Of a DNA stretch of 16,341 nt, positions 6,436 to 13,000 are shown one piece after another. This DNA is from an uncultured Riemerella sp. Its GTDB lineage: Bacteria; Bacteroidota; Bacteroidia; Flavobacteriales; Weeksellaceae. The translations under genes and the position numbers were made by a program. The notes below the pieces were generated by a model, which saw nothing but the letters and a program-made list of their open reading frames with translations, did no database searches and was not told where the DNA came from. Every line of letters starts with the position of its first letter. Positions within the stretch are counted from its first letter, which is position 1. The stretch is from positions 1-16,341 of the forward strand of contig CALHQK010000038.1 of the NCBI GenBank assembly GCA_938037185.1, read 5' to 3'.

Positions 6436-7986
6436 ATGAATAATCGCTTCATTTTAATATTGTCTTTCGCGATGACGGTCTCTCTGGTGGTCTTTGTCTC
6501 CTTGCAGCTGTATTGGCTCAAGAGGTATTACGGTGCGCTGGAGCAGGATTTTTCTAATAGGGTGCATTCTGTTTTGGAAACTTCCACGGCGAAAATATCG
6601 GAGATAGAGATTGATAAATATCTCAACACAGAATACCCGAATTTCGGGAAGAATGTAATTTCTACCAAAGAGCAGCCTGCTACGGAAACCTATATCCAGC
6701 AGGTGACAGACTCGGCGACAAAGAAGCAGATCCTTTTTTCCAAGAAAATCATCGAGAGCCAGAATATTCCTATCTCGCAGAGCGGAGACAGCCTCGAACT
6801 GATGAAGATGTACACCGATGAGGGATTGATAAGCATCAGGAAAAAACCGCAGTCTCCAGAAAAACTGACTCCGGAAATAAACCGCACCGTGAGGAACAAC
6901 ACCTACCAGCTCAAGGAATTTGCGAAACTCAATGCCTCCAATCTTCCCATAGAAAAGCGCGTGGATGAAAAGGTCTTGGATTCGGTGCTTACAAGGGAAC
7001 TCCGCATGGAAGGCGTAACGGCAGGGTTTGGGTTCGGAGTTTTTGATAAAGACAATAAGATAACCTCCGTGGCAAGCAAAGTATTTTCGGAAGACAAGGA
7101 CAAGGCGCAGTATTCCTATCCTCTCTTTACGGACAGCAAAGGCAGAACGCTTTATACTCTTGTTTTGGTCTTTCCGGATAAAGATTATTCTTTGGCAAAA
7201 AATAATATGCCCATGCTTTTCGGGATGGGAATATCGCTGCTTACTATTTTGGGGATTTACATTATTTCCGTTAATTACATGATGAGACAGAAAAAAATAG
7301 CGGATGTAAAAACGGACTTTATCAATAATATGTCCCATGAGTTCAAAACTCCTCTGGCGACGATTTCCGTAGCTTCCGATTCGCTGAATAATGACAAAAT
7401 AGCCACCAGCCCTGAGAAAGTAAAGTACTACGCCCAGCTGATAAAGCAGGAAAATATAAGAATGAAGAAGCAGGTGGAGAATGTCCTGAACATGTCTAAA
7501 CTAGAACGGAATGAAATGCAGCTTTTCTTGAAAGAAACCAATGTCCGTGAGCTTATCCAGAAGCTCTCCGAGTCGTTTCAGCTCATCGTAGAGGAAAGAA
7601 ACGGAAAACTCATCAAGGAATTTACTGCCGAAAACTATTACCTAAAAATAGATGAGTTCCACCTTTCTAATGCCTTGATAAACCTTCTGGACAACGCGAA
7701 TAAATATTCTCCCGAAAACCCAGAAATAAAGATAAAAACCAGAAACGAAAACAATAAATATGTGATAGAAATCTCCGACAAGGGGATCGGGATGGAAAGC
7801 TCTAACAAAAAGAAGATTTTTGAGAAGTTCTTTCGCGAAGAAACAGGAAACATACATAATGTAAAGGGGCAGGGGCTCGGTTTATCGTATGTCAAAAGAA
7901 TCATAGAGCTGCACGGCGGCCAGATTTTGGTAGAATCTGTAAAGGGTCAGGGAAGCACCTTCATTGTAAAGCTTCCCATGAATTAA
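6436..7986 (+). CDS. Two-component sensor histidine kinase (RprX-like architecture)
   Basis: This is an inner-membrane sensor that autophosphorylates on histidine and passes the phosphate to the regulator encoded next. The 516 residues contain a membrane segment at about 5-25, a periplasmic sensing domain of about 230 residues (30-255) without a recognised fold, and a second membrane segment at about 259-281. The dimerisation/phosphoacceptor domain follows (NNMSHEFKTPLATISV, phosphoacceptor His301). The HATPase domain has an N box (LINLLDNANKYSPE), G1 (DKGIGM), an F box (FEKFFRE) and G2 (GQGLGLSYVKRIIELHGG). All key motifs are intact. The response regulator starts 27 bp downstream, so the two are surely cotranscribed. 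The layout recalls RprX of Bacteroides, but the sensed signal cannot be read from the sequence. Base composition is richer in G+C than in genes on either side. Confidence 0.95.
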   Translation: MNNRFILILSFAMTVSLVVFVSLQLYWLKRYYGALEQDFSNRVHSVLETSTAKISEIEIDKYLNTEYPNFGKNVISTKEQPATETYIQQVTDSATKKQILFSKKIIESQNIPISQSGDSLELMKMYTDEGLISIRKKPQSPEKLTPEINRTVRNNTYQLKEFAKLNASNLPIEKRVDEKVLDSVLTRELRMEGVTAGFGFGVFDKDNKITSVASKVFSEDKDKAQYSYPLFTDSKGRTLYTLVLVFPDKDYSLAKNNMPMLFGMGISLLTILGIYIISVNYMMRQKKIADVKTDFINNMSHEFKTPLATISVASDSLNNDKIATSPEKVKYYAQLIKQENIRMKKQVENVLNMSKLERNEMQLFLKETNVRELIQKLSESFQLIVEERNGKLIKEFTAENYYLKIDEFHLSNALINLLDNANKYSPENPEIKIKTRNENNKYVIEISDKGIGMESSNKKKIFEKFFREETGNIHNVKGQGLGLSYVKRIIELHGGQILVESVKGQGSTFIVKLPMN

Positions 7987-8013
7987 GTTATTAACACCAA
8001 AAATAAAAACATT

Positions 8014-8700
8014 ATGAGTAATAGAATTTTGCTGGTAGAAGACGACCAAAGTTTCGGGGCTGTCCTGAAAGATTATCTGATGATAAATAATTATGATGTA
8101 ACCCTGGCGACCGATGGGGAAATGGGGCTGAAGGAATTTATGGAAAATGATTTTGACCTTTGTGTCTTTGATGTGATGATGCCGAAAAAAGATGGTTTCT
8201 CTCTCGCCGAAGATGTCAAAAAGATTAACAAAAACATGCCCATCATCTTCCTGACGGCTAAGAACCTGCGCGAAGATATTCTCCGCGGTTACCAGCTGGG
8301 CGCAGATGACTACATCACCAAACCCTTTGATACCGAACTCCTTTTATACAAGATAAAAGCCATTTTACAGCGCAGCGTAACGGTGGAAACGGAGGAACAG
8401 GAGTATTTCCGTTTCAGCAATATTTATTTTGATTCGGTTTTGAGACAGCTCAAAGTCCATGATAAAGAATACAAGCTTTCTCCTAAGGAAAATGACCTGC
8501 TCCATCTGCTCTGCGTGCATAGAAATGATTTTATGCCGAGGGAACTAGCCCTTAGAAAGATTTGGAAGAAAGAAAACTATTTCACCGCCAGAAGTATGGA
8601 TGTGTATATTGCCAAGCTCCGCAAGCTCCTTCGGGATGATGAGGGCGTGGAAATCATCAATGTGCATGGCGAGGGTTTCAGGCTGGTGGTAAAGCATTAG
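8014..8700 (+). CDS. OmpR/PhoB-family response regulator (RprY-like)
   Basis: This is a DNA-binding transcription regulator, the partner of the kinase just upstream. The receiver domain (about 1-120) has the acidic pair Asp10-Asp11, phosphoacceptor Asp53 in FDVMMP, Thr81 in FLTAKN and Lys103 in ITKPF, so phosphorylation should work. The C-terminal winged helix (about 133-226) shows LSPKENDLLHLL, the recognition-helix region TARSMDVYIAKLRKLLRDD, and the hairpin VHGEGFRLVV. The length of 228 residues is normal. It is followed by a strong terminator that ends the operon. The target genes are unknown; this family often regulates envelope functions. Confidence 0.96.
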   Translation: MSNRILLVEDDQSFGAVLKDYLMINNYDVTLATDGEMGLKEFMENDFDLCVFDVMMPKKDGFSLAEDVKKINKNMPIIFLTAKNLREDILRGYQLGADDYITKPFDTELLLYKIKAILQRSVTVETEEQEYFRFSNIYFDSVLRQLKVHDKEYKLSPKENDLLHLLCVHRNDFMPRELALRKIWKKENYFTARSMDVYIAKLRKLLRDDEGVEIINVHGEGFRLVVKH

Positions 8701-8725
8701 ATTTTGCTGTGATGATTTGTTATAA

Positions 8726-8758
8726 AAACGGAGACGATGGCTGCCATCGTCTCCGTTT
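8726..8758. terminator. Strong bidirectional terminator between convergent genes
   Basis: AAACGGAGACGATGGC (8726-8741) and GCCATCGTCTCCGTTT (8743-8758) are perfect inverted complements separated by one base, giving a long GC-rich stem with A-runs on one side and T-runs on the other. It lies 25 bp after the regulator's stop and 2 bp from the stop of the opposing gene, so it can end transcription from both sides. Confidence 0.9.
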
Positions 8759-8760
8759 CG

Positions 8761-9066
8761 TTATTTGCTGGCATCAATGCCAAATTCCTTCCAGCCGGAC
8801 TGGGGGATATCCACTTTTACGCGTTTTTTCGCGAAGGTGTATTTCTCATCCAGCTCTTTTATTCGGTTGGTAAGCTCTTCGGTTTTGCTTTTCAGGTCGG
8901 CTTTCAGCCTTTCCTGTTCGCTGTTGAGCTTTTCCACTTCTTCGCGGAGGCGTTCCATCTCCATGATGAAGGGGTTGTCTATCTTCGTCACTTTGCCATG
9001 GTTGTTTCGTAGAGCATCTATCATTACTTTGGCATCGGTAATGTGTGCTGAGTAAGATTTGTTCAT
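8761..9066 (-). CDS. Small coiled-coil protein of unknown function
   Basis: The 101 residues have no signal peptide or membrane segment. Residues about 35-85 form a strongly predicted coiled coil (EMERLREEVEKLNSEQERL and onward, rich in E, K and L in a heptad-like pattern). The C-terminus (VKVDIPQSGWKEFGIDAS) is compact and looks conserved. The shape, with an N-terminal hydroxy/helix part, a glutamate-lysine coiled coil and an ending like LP-Q-x-x-W-x-E-F-G-I, resembles small unnamed proteins I recall from many Bacteroidota genomes, often in several copies; this is recollection, not a search. Its start lies just beyond the shared end of repeat array 2, the same arrangement as the small gene at 5967 has with array 1. 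It shares a terminator with the response regulator. Confidence 0.8.
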   Translation of the reverse strand: MNKSYSAHITDAKVMIDALRNNHGKVTKIDNPFIMEMERLREEVEKLNSEQERLKADLKSKTEELTNRIKELDEKYTFAKKRVKVDIPQSGWKEFGIDASK

Positions 9067-9141
9067 GATAACAATATTTAAGAGGTAAATAAATTAAAAA
9101 ATCATCAAGGAAGAGCCAAATCCTTTAAAGGATATTTAATA

Positions 9142-9391
9142 TCCTATCTTGTTTATTGAATTCCTTTCAAGGATATTCTTTATCCTGTCTCGGAGGTCTT
9201 CCGTCCTATCTAGGATATTCTTCATCCTATTTAGGATATGCCTTGTCCTATCTCGGAAACTCTTTATCCTATCTCGGATACGCTTCGTCCTATCTCGGAA
9301 ACCTTTCGCCTATCTTGGAAATTGTTTATCCTAAATAGGATAGTGTTTTTCCTTGCTGGGATTTTCCCTGTCCTATCTCGGCGCTGGGGTT
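9142..9391 (+). repeat. 21-bp tandem repeat array 2
   Basis: About twelve head-to-tail units, nearly all exactly 21 bp, start at 9142 (20 bp), 9162, 9183, 9204, 9225, 9246, 9267, 9288, 9309 (20 bp), 9329, 9350 and 9371. The core TCCTATCTCGGA appears unchanged at 9246, 9267 and 9288, with variants such as TCCTATCTAGGA (9204) and TCCTATTTAGGA (9225). The remaining 9 nt of each unit vary. Units degrade toward the right end. The left end (9130-9191) is almost identical, inverted, to the inner end of array 1. The array lies between the 3' end of the SPOR gene and the 5' end of the coiled-coil gene, and fills most of that 361-bp gap. It is not a CRISPR: the variable parts are only 9 nt long. Confidence 0.9.
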
Positions 9392-9427
9392 TTCCTGCTT
9401 TTCTGTCTCATTGGAAAGAACGGAGAG

Positions 9428-9937
9428 CTATTTGGCCTCCACGCAGAACACTCTGTACTGCACGGATGTGGCACCTTTGAACTCTGCGCGGACTTTTTTC
9501 AGGTCTGGCGCGGCAGATTCCTTGGAGAAGAAACTTCCCGCCAGCACTTTATAATTAGGTCTCAGCGAGGCATCTATTTCTACCTTTATGGCAGGGAATT
9601 TTTTTCGGAATTCCAAGCCTATTTCATCTGCTTCGGCCTTGCTTTTGACAACGGCAACTTGTATTTTGTAGCCTAAAATCCTTGGGTTCTGCTTGCAGAT
9701 TTCTGCGGTGGAGAGCTTTTTGGAAGGGGCAGCAGGGACGCTTCCTGTTTTGGGCGCGGCGGCGGACTTGTTGCATTTGTTTTCCAAAGCGGCCAGCTCG
9801 TCGCTTACTCTTTTGTCCATCGCGATGGTGAGTTCCGCCTCTCCTATGGAGTCTTTCTGGATGACAATCTGGGCGCCTGCACTGCCGGAAAAGCAGATAA
9901 GCAGGACTATAAAATAAGCTTTCAGGATGTTCTTCAT
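9428..9937 (-). CDS. Secreted SPOR-domain protein
   Basis: The 169-residue product begins with a signal peptide (MKNILKAYFIVLLICFSGSAGAQ, cleavage probably near residue 22). A helical region follows (about 30-55, VSDELAALENKC), then an alanine/proline-rich linker (SAAAPKTGSVPAAPSKK). It ends in a SPOR domain (about 88-165): LGYKIQVAVVKSKAEADEIG, then the repeat half YKVLAGSFFSKESAA. SPOR domains bind denuded glycan strands of peptidoglycan, often at the division site, so a periplasmic, cell-wall-associated role is likely. It is transcribed divergently from the lipoprotein gene, with a plausible promoter upstream. Its coding sequence is the most GC-rich in the window (near 60% in places by eye), partly because of the Ala/Pro linker. 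Confidence 0.85.
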   Translation of the reverse strand: MKNILKAYFIVLLICFSGSAGAQIVIQKDSIGEAELTIAMDKRVSDELAALENKCNKSAAAPKTGSVPAAPSKKLSTAEICKQNPRILGYKIQVAVVKSKAEADEIGLEFRKKFPAIKVEIDASLRPNYKVLAGSFFSKESAAPDLKKVRAEFKGATSVQYRVFCVEAK

Positions 9938-9952
9938 AATCTAAAATTTTGA

Positions 9953-9984
9953 CAAAAATATAAAATATAGTTTTGATAATTCAA
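9953..9984 (-). promoter_or_regulatory. Bacteroidota promoter for the SPOR-domain gene
   Basis: On the minus strand TTG (complement of 9982-9984) is followed after 21 bp by TATTTTTG (complement of 9953-9960), a full TAnnTTTG match, 16 bp before the start codon. Confidence 0.45.
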
Positions 9985-10004
9985 TAAGATTATAAGTATT
10001 TTCT

Positions 10005-10012
10005 TACTTTTG
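10005..10012 (+). promoter_or_regulatory. Bacteroidota -7 element for the lipoprotein gene
   Basis: TACTTTTG is a full TAnnTTTG match 16 bp before the ATG at 10029. No TTG is present at the usual -33 distance. It sits back to back with the leftward promoter of the SPOR gene. Confidence 0.45.
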
Positions 10013-10028
10013 CGTAAAATTTCTACTC

Positions 10029-11186
10029 ATGAAACAGATATATTATTTACTGCTGCCTTTGTTGCTCATGTTGGCGGCGTGTAAGAAGGACTCGGTGGAT
10101 GGTTCTTCCATAAAGAATTTTCAGTCGAGTGTAAATGATATGGCGTCTTCCCTCACGACATTGGAGCAGACCAAGTTCAATGAAGCGCTGTACATCCTGA
10201 AAACCTATGCGGTAGAAGGGGAAGGAGACCTGCCGAGATTGGAGGCTTTAGCGAAATTGATAGACCAGAAAAAAGTACCAGAGATATTTGCCCTTGCAGA
10301 TGAAACAGCAAAGAAACATAATATAGAATGGGAAAGTACAGGTCCTCCATCCTTGGGCGATATGGATATCTTCCAGAACATCACAGCCTCAGAAAGAGAT
10401 TATAATGATATTACGGCATCCTCGCTGGATATTTTAGTAAAACCGATGGAATTGGACAGCCTCGGCGGGGCGAGAGCATTGAGAATCATTCCCAAACTTA
10501 TGGATGACAAGGGAAACCCTGTGGAGTTCTCAAATGCTGCTTTGCAAACCACGATGGAAATTTATAGCAACGGAAATAAACTCTTCACTTCCAAGAATGT
10601 AATGACGGGGAATGATTTTAAAGGGTTTTATTTGAAGCTGACTTCGCTGCCTGCCGATAAAATCGTTGATTCCAGCATAGATATAAAGGTAAGCGTAAAA
10701 ACTACGAAGAAAACTTACCAGTTCATGAAAGCGGGAGTTTCCATCAACAGCAGAGCCTTGAAGCCGGCATCAGTTTCTGAAGAAACACCAGCAGAAACAC
10801 CAGAAAATGCCACTCCGAAAGAAGAACAGCCAGAAAAACCAGTAAATATAGAGAAACCAGAAGTTGTAATAAATAAATTCCTAAACAATATAGGAAGCCA
10901 AAATTTAAAGGCGGCTTATGATGTATCAGACAATCCCAGTTGGGGTTCTTATGATAAGTTCTCTAATCCTAATTCTGGTTTCGGAACGGTGAAAAACCTG
11001 AATATTAAAAGTGTTTCTACAAAATCTGTAACGGACAAAAAAGCAGCTGTGGATGCCGTTTATCAAGTAACTGATAAAGATGGAAATACCACGCTACTCA
11101 ATGTTTCTTATGGTTTGAAACGCTCAGAAAACGGATGGAAAATATCATCTTACAAAATCAATTCCTCAGAAAAACAAAAGAATTAA
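10029..11186 (+). CDS. Lipoprotein with a C-terminal NTF2-like domain, function unknown
   Basis: The 385-residue product has a lipoprotein signal (MKQIYYLLLPLLLMLAAC), with Cys18 as the lipidated residue in the lipobox LAAC, so it is membrane-anchored in the envelope. An N-terminal domain (about 28-100, helical, SSLTTLEQTKFNEALYILK) is followed by a beta-rich middle (about 130-240) with LVKPMELDSLGGARALRIIP. A proline-glutamate-rich linker (about 250-280, EETPAETPENATPKEEQPEK) leads to a C-terminal domain (about 282-378) that looks like the small NTF2/DUF4878-type fold: a helix VVINKFLNNIGSQNLKAAYD, then strands ending in NGWKISSYKINS. The function is not known. It is followed after 8 bp by apt, so the two may be cotranscribed, although no functional link is evident. 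Confidence 0.8.
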   Translation: MKQIYYLLLPLLLMLAACKKDSVDGSSIKNFQSSVNDMASSLTTLEQTKFNEALYILKTYAVEGEGDLPRLEALAKLIDQKKVPEIFALADETAKKHNIEWESTGPPSLGDMDIFQNITASERDYNDITASSLDILVKPMELDSLGGARALRIIPKLMDDKGNPVEFSNAALQTTMEIYSNGNKLFTSKNVMTGNDFKGFYLKLTSLPADKIVDSSIDIKVSVKTTKKTYQFMKAGVSINSRALKPASVSEETPAETPENATPKEEQPEKPVNIEKPEVVINKFLNNIGSQNLKAAYDVSDNPSWGSYDKFSNPNSGFGTVKNLNIKSVSTKSVTDKKAAVDAVYQVTDKDGNTTLLNVSYGLKRSENGWKISSYKINSSEKQKN

Positions 11187-11194
11187 AATATTTT

Positions 11195-11734
11195 ATGGCA
11201 AATCAAGAACTAATCACAAAATTAGAAAATACAATAACTAACATTCCTGACTTCCCAAAGGAAGGAATACAGTTTAAAGACATTACGTCCATTTTCCTTA
11301 ATCCTAAATTATACGAGGAAGCTGTCGATGAAATGGTAAAATTCAGCAAAGGCAAAGTGGATGTAGTCTGTGGGATAGAGAGTCGTGGCTATATTTTCGG
11401 TATCGCTATCGCAGTGAAACTCGGCGTTCCATTTGTTTTGATAAGAAAAAAAGGAAAACTTCCTCCGCCATTCATCGCAGAAAAATATGATTTGGAATAT
11501 GGTACTGCCGAAATAGAAATGAAGACAGACCAAATCCAGCAGGGGCAGAGGGTTCTAGTTCATGACGACCTTCTGGCGACAGGCGGAACGGCAGCAGCAG
11601 CGGCAAGGCTGGTGCAGAGACAGGGAGGAAAGGTTGCACAATTTAGTTTTTTAATTGAGTTGAAAGACTTGAAAGGAAGAGAAAAACTAGAACAGATAGA
11701 GGGCGCAGAGGTGTTTAAAATTTTAGAATATTGA
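11195..11734 (+). CDS. apt: Adenine phosphoribosyltransferase
   Basis: This enzyme converts adenine and PRPP to AMP and pyrophosphate (purine salvage, cytoplasm). The 179 residues match the family. The N-terminus IPDFPKEGIQFKDITSIF is the Apt signature, followed by VVCGIESRGYIFGIAIAVKLGVPFVLIRKKGKLP and the PRPP-binding motif VLVHDDLLATGGTA at residues 120-133. The frame is open from 11135, inside the lipoprotein gene, but the ATG at 11195 gives the normal start of the family (MANQELITKLE) and leaves only an 8-bp gap. No dedicated promoter is visible, so it probably shares a transcript with the lipoprotein gene. Confidence 0.97.
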   Translation: MANQELITKLENTITNIPDFPKEGIQFKDITSIFLNPKLYEEAVDEMVKFSKGKVDVVCGIESRGYIFGIAIAVKLGVPFVLIRKKGKLPPPFIAEKYDLEYGTAEIEMKTDQIQQGQRVLVHDDLLATGGTAAAAARLVQRQGGKVAQFSFLIELKDLKGREKLEQIEGAEVFKILEY

Positions 11735-11740
11735 TTAAAA

Positions 11741-11771
11741 TTTGCAAATTAGTCTGAAAATCTTAAATTTG
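11741..11771 (+). promoter_or_regulatory. Full Bacteroidota sigma-A-type promoter for the TPR-ribH operon
   Basis: TTTG (11741-11744), a 19-bp spacer, then TAAATTTG (11764-11771) is a textbook TTTG-N19-TAnnTTTG arrangement. It lies 22 bp before the ATG at 11794. It is the best complete promoter in the window. Confidence 0.75.
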
Positions 11772-11793
11772 CGGATTAAACTTAGTAGAAACT

Positions 11794-12483
11794 ATGTCAA
11801 ATAAAAAGGAAATAGAAGGAAAAGAAACGGTTGAAATTTTTCAGGAATTAGACCAAAATGTGGTTCGTTCAGAAAAATTCATTGAGAGAAATGCTAAAAA
11901 AATAGGTTTGGCTTTTGGAGTTGTTGTCTTGGGAGTTTTGGGATATTTTGGTTATCAGCACTTTGTGGTAGAGCCAAAGAATGAGGAAGCTATGAAGGCT
12001 TACCTTGCCGCTCAGAAAAATCTTGTGGAAGGAAAAGAAGATTTGGCTTTGGGAGGGAAAACAGCAAATCCAGGGTTTAAAGGAACTGCAGAAAATTTTT
12101 CTGAAACCAATGTAGGAAAACTTTCAGCCTATAATGCAGGGTTGATAGAGTTTAATAAAGGTAATTACCAAAAAGCGTATGACCTATTAGACCAGTTTTC
12201 TTCTAAAAACAAAACATTGATGGCGCTGAAGCACGGAGCAATGGGAGATTGTATGGTGAATCTGAACAAAAATGATGATGCACTTTCTCAGTTTGAAAAA
12301 GCTATTTCTGCTTCGGATGATGAATATACATCATATTACTTCACGAGAAAAGCTGGAATGCTGGCACTTTCATTAAAGAAAAATGATGTTGCTAAAAAAT
12401 ATTTCACAACGATAGAAGAAAAATATCAGGACTATGATGGTGGCGCTTCTGATGCGTACATAGAAATGGTAAAATATTTTTAA
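11794..12483 (+). CDS. Membrane-anchored tetratricopeptide-repeat protein (YfgM-like)
   Basis: The 229-residue product has a charged cytoplasmic N-terminus (EIFQELDQNVVRSEKFIERN), one membrane segment at about 37-55 (IGLAFGVVVLGVLGYFGY), and a periplasmic part made of TPR-like helix pairs (YNAGLIEFNKGNYQKAYDLL; GDCMVNLNKNDDALSQFEKA; AGMLALSLKKNDVAKKYF). The shape matches the YfgM/TPR_21 group, which in other bacteria associates with the Sec translocon and periplasmic chaperones; that role here is inference. It lies directly upstream of ribH, an order I know from flavobacterial genomes, and has its own clear promoter. Confidence 0.85.
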   Translation: MSNKKEIEGKETVEIFQELDQNVVRSEKFIERNAKKIGLAFGVVVLGVLGYFGYQHFVVEPKNEEAMKAYLAAQKNLVEGKEDLALGGKTANPGFKGTAENFSETNVGKLSAYNAGLIEFNKGNYQKAYDLLDQFSSKNKTLMALKHGAMGDCMVNLNKNDDALSQFEKAISASDDEYTSYYFTRKAGMLALSLKKNDVAKKYFTTIEEKYQDYDGGASDAYIEMVKYF

Positions 12484-12498
12484 ATAAAAAAGAATAAA

Positions 12499-12990
12499 AT
12501 GGCGACAGTAAACCTTTCGGATTATAAGCCGCTCCAAATAACAGATGCCGATGATTTTACCATCGGCATTGTGGTTTCTGAGTGGAATGATTTTGTGACT
12601 TTTAATCTCCGAGATGGGGCAGAAGAAGTTCTGAAAAAAGAAGGCGTAAAGCCAGAGAATATTAGAATTTACTATGTTCCTGGTGCGTTTGAGCTAAGTT
12701 TTGCAGCGATGCAGCTCTGCAAGAGCGGTCGGTTTGATGCTGTGATAGCTATCGGCTGTGTTATTCGCGGAGAGACATCGCATTTTGATTATGTTTGTTC
12801 AGGGGTGACGCAGGGAATTAAGGACTGTAACACGCAAACAGATGTTCCGGCTATTTTCTGTGTTTTGACAGATGATAATAAGGAGCAGTCCATCGCGAGA
12901 AGCGGCGGAAATCTTGGGAACAAAGGTGTTGAAGCAGGAGTGACAGCTTTGAAAATGATAGATTTTAAAAGAAAATTAAGCAACTCATAA
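12499..12990 (+). CDS. ribH: 6,7-dimethyl-8-ribityllumazine synthase
   Basis: This is the penultimate enzyme of riboflavin synthesis, joining the ribityl-aminouracil with 3,4-dihydroxy-2-butanone 4-phosphate. The 163 residues match the family length. Visible motifs are GIVVSEWNDFVTFNL (substrate loop with Trp and Asn), VPGAFELSFAAMQL, FDAVIAIGCVIRGETSHFDYVC with the catalytic histidine at about residue 95, and the C-terminal NLGNKGVEAGVTALKMI, which binds phosphate. The enzyme forms capsid-like or pentameric assemblies. It starts 15 bp after the TPR gene stop and is followed after 10 bp by the LtaS-like gene, so all three are likely one transcript. No FMN riboswitch is visible upstream. Confidence 0.97.
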   Translation: MATVNLSDYKPLQITDADDFTIGIVVSEWNDFVTFNLRDGAEEVLKKEGVKPENIRIYYVPGAFELSFAAMQLCKSGRFDAVIAIGCVIRGETSHFDYVCSGVTQGIKDCNTQTDVPAIFCVLTDDNKEQSIARSGGNLGNKGVEAGVTALKMIDFKRKLSNS

Positions 12991-13000
12991 AAAACATTTC

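Noticed and set aside
6454..7338. Long antisense frame of 294 codons
   Set aside because: It is a shadow of the sensor kinase, whose motifs are unmistakable. The antisense product is rich in Arg and His with no domain.
9142..9391. CRISPR array
   Set aside because: Units are 21 bp in total with only about 9 variable bases, there is no spacer of 25-40 nt, and no cas gene is in the window.
9149..9480. Overlapping frames with SYLGY / LSRIF repeats in array 2
   Set aside because: Same cause as in array 1: repeat-driven open frames, with three phases open at once.
11135..11194. Upstream start for Apt inside the lipoprotein gene
   Set aside because: The ATG at 11195 gives the family's normal N-terminus and length; the earlier frame is only an open extension.
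12400..12498. FMN riboswitch before ribH
   Set aside because: ribH follows the TPR gene by 15 bp, and none of the conserved RFN-element blocks are seen.
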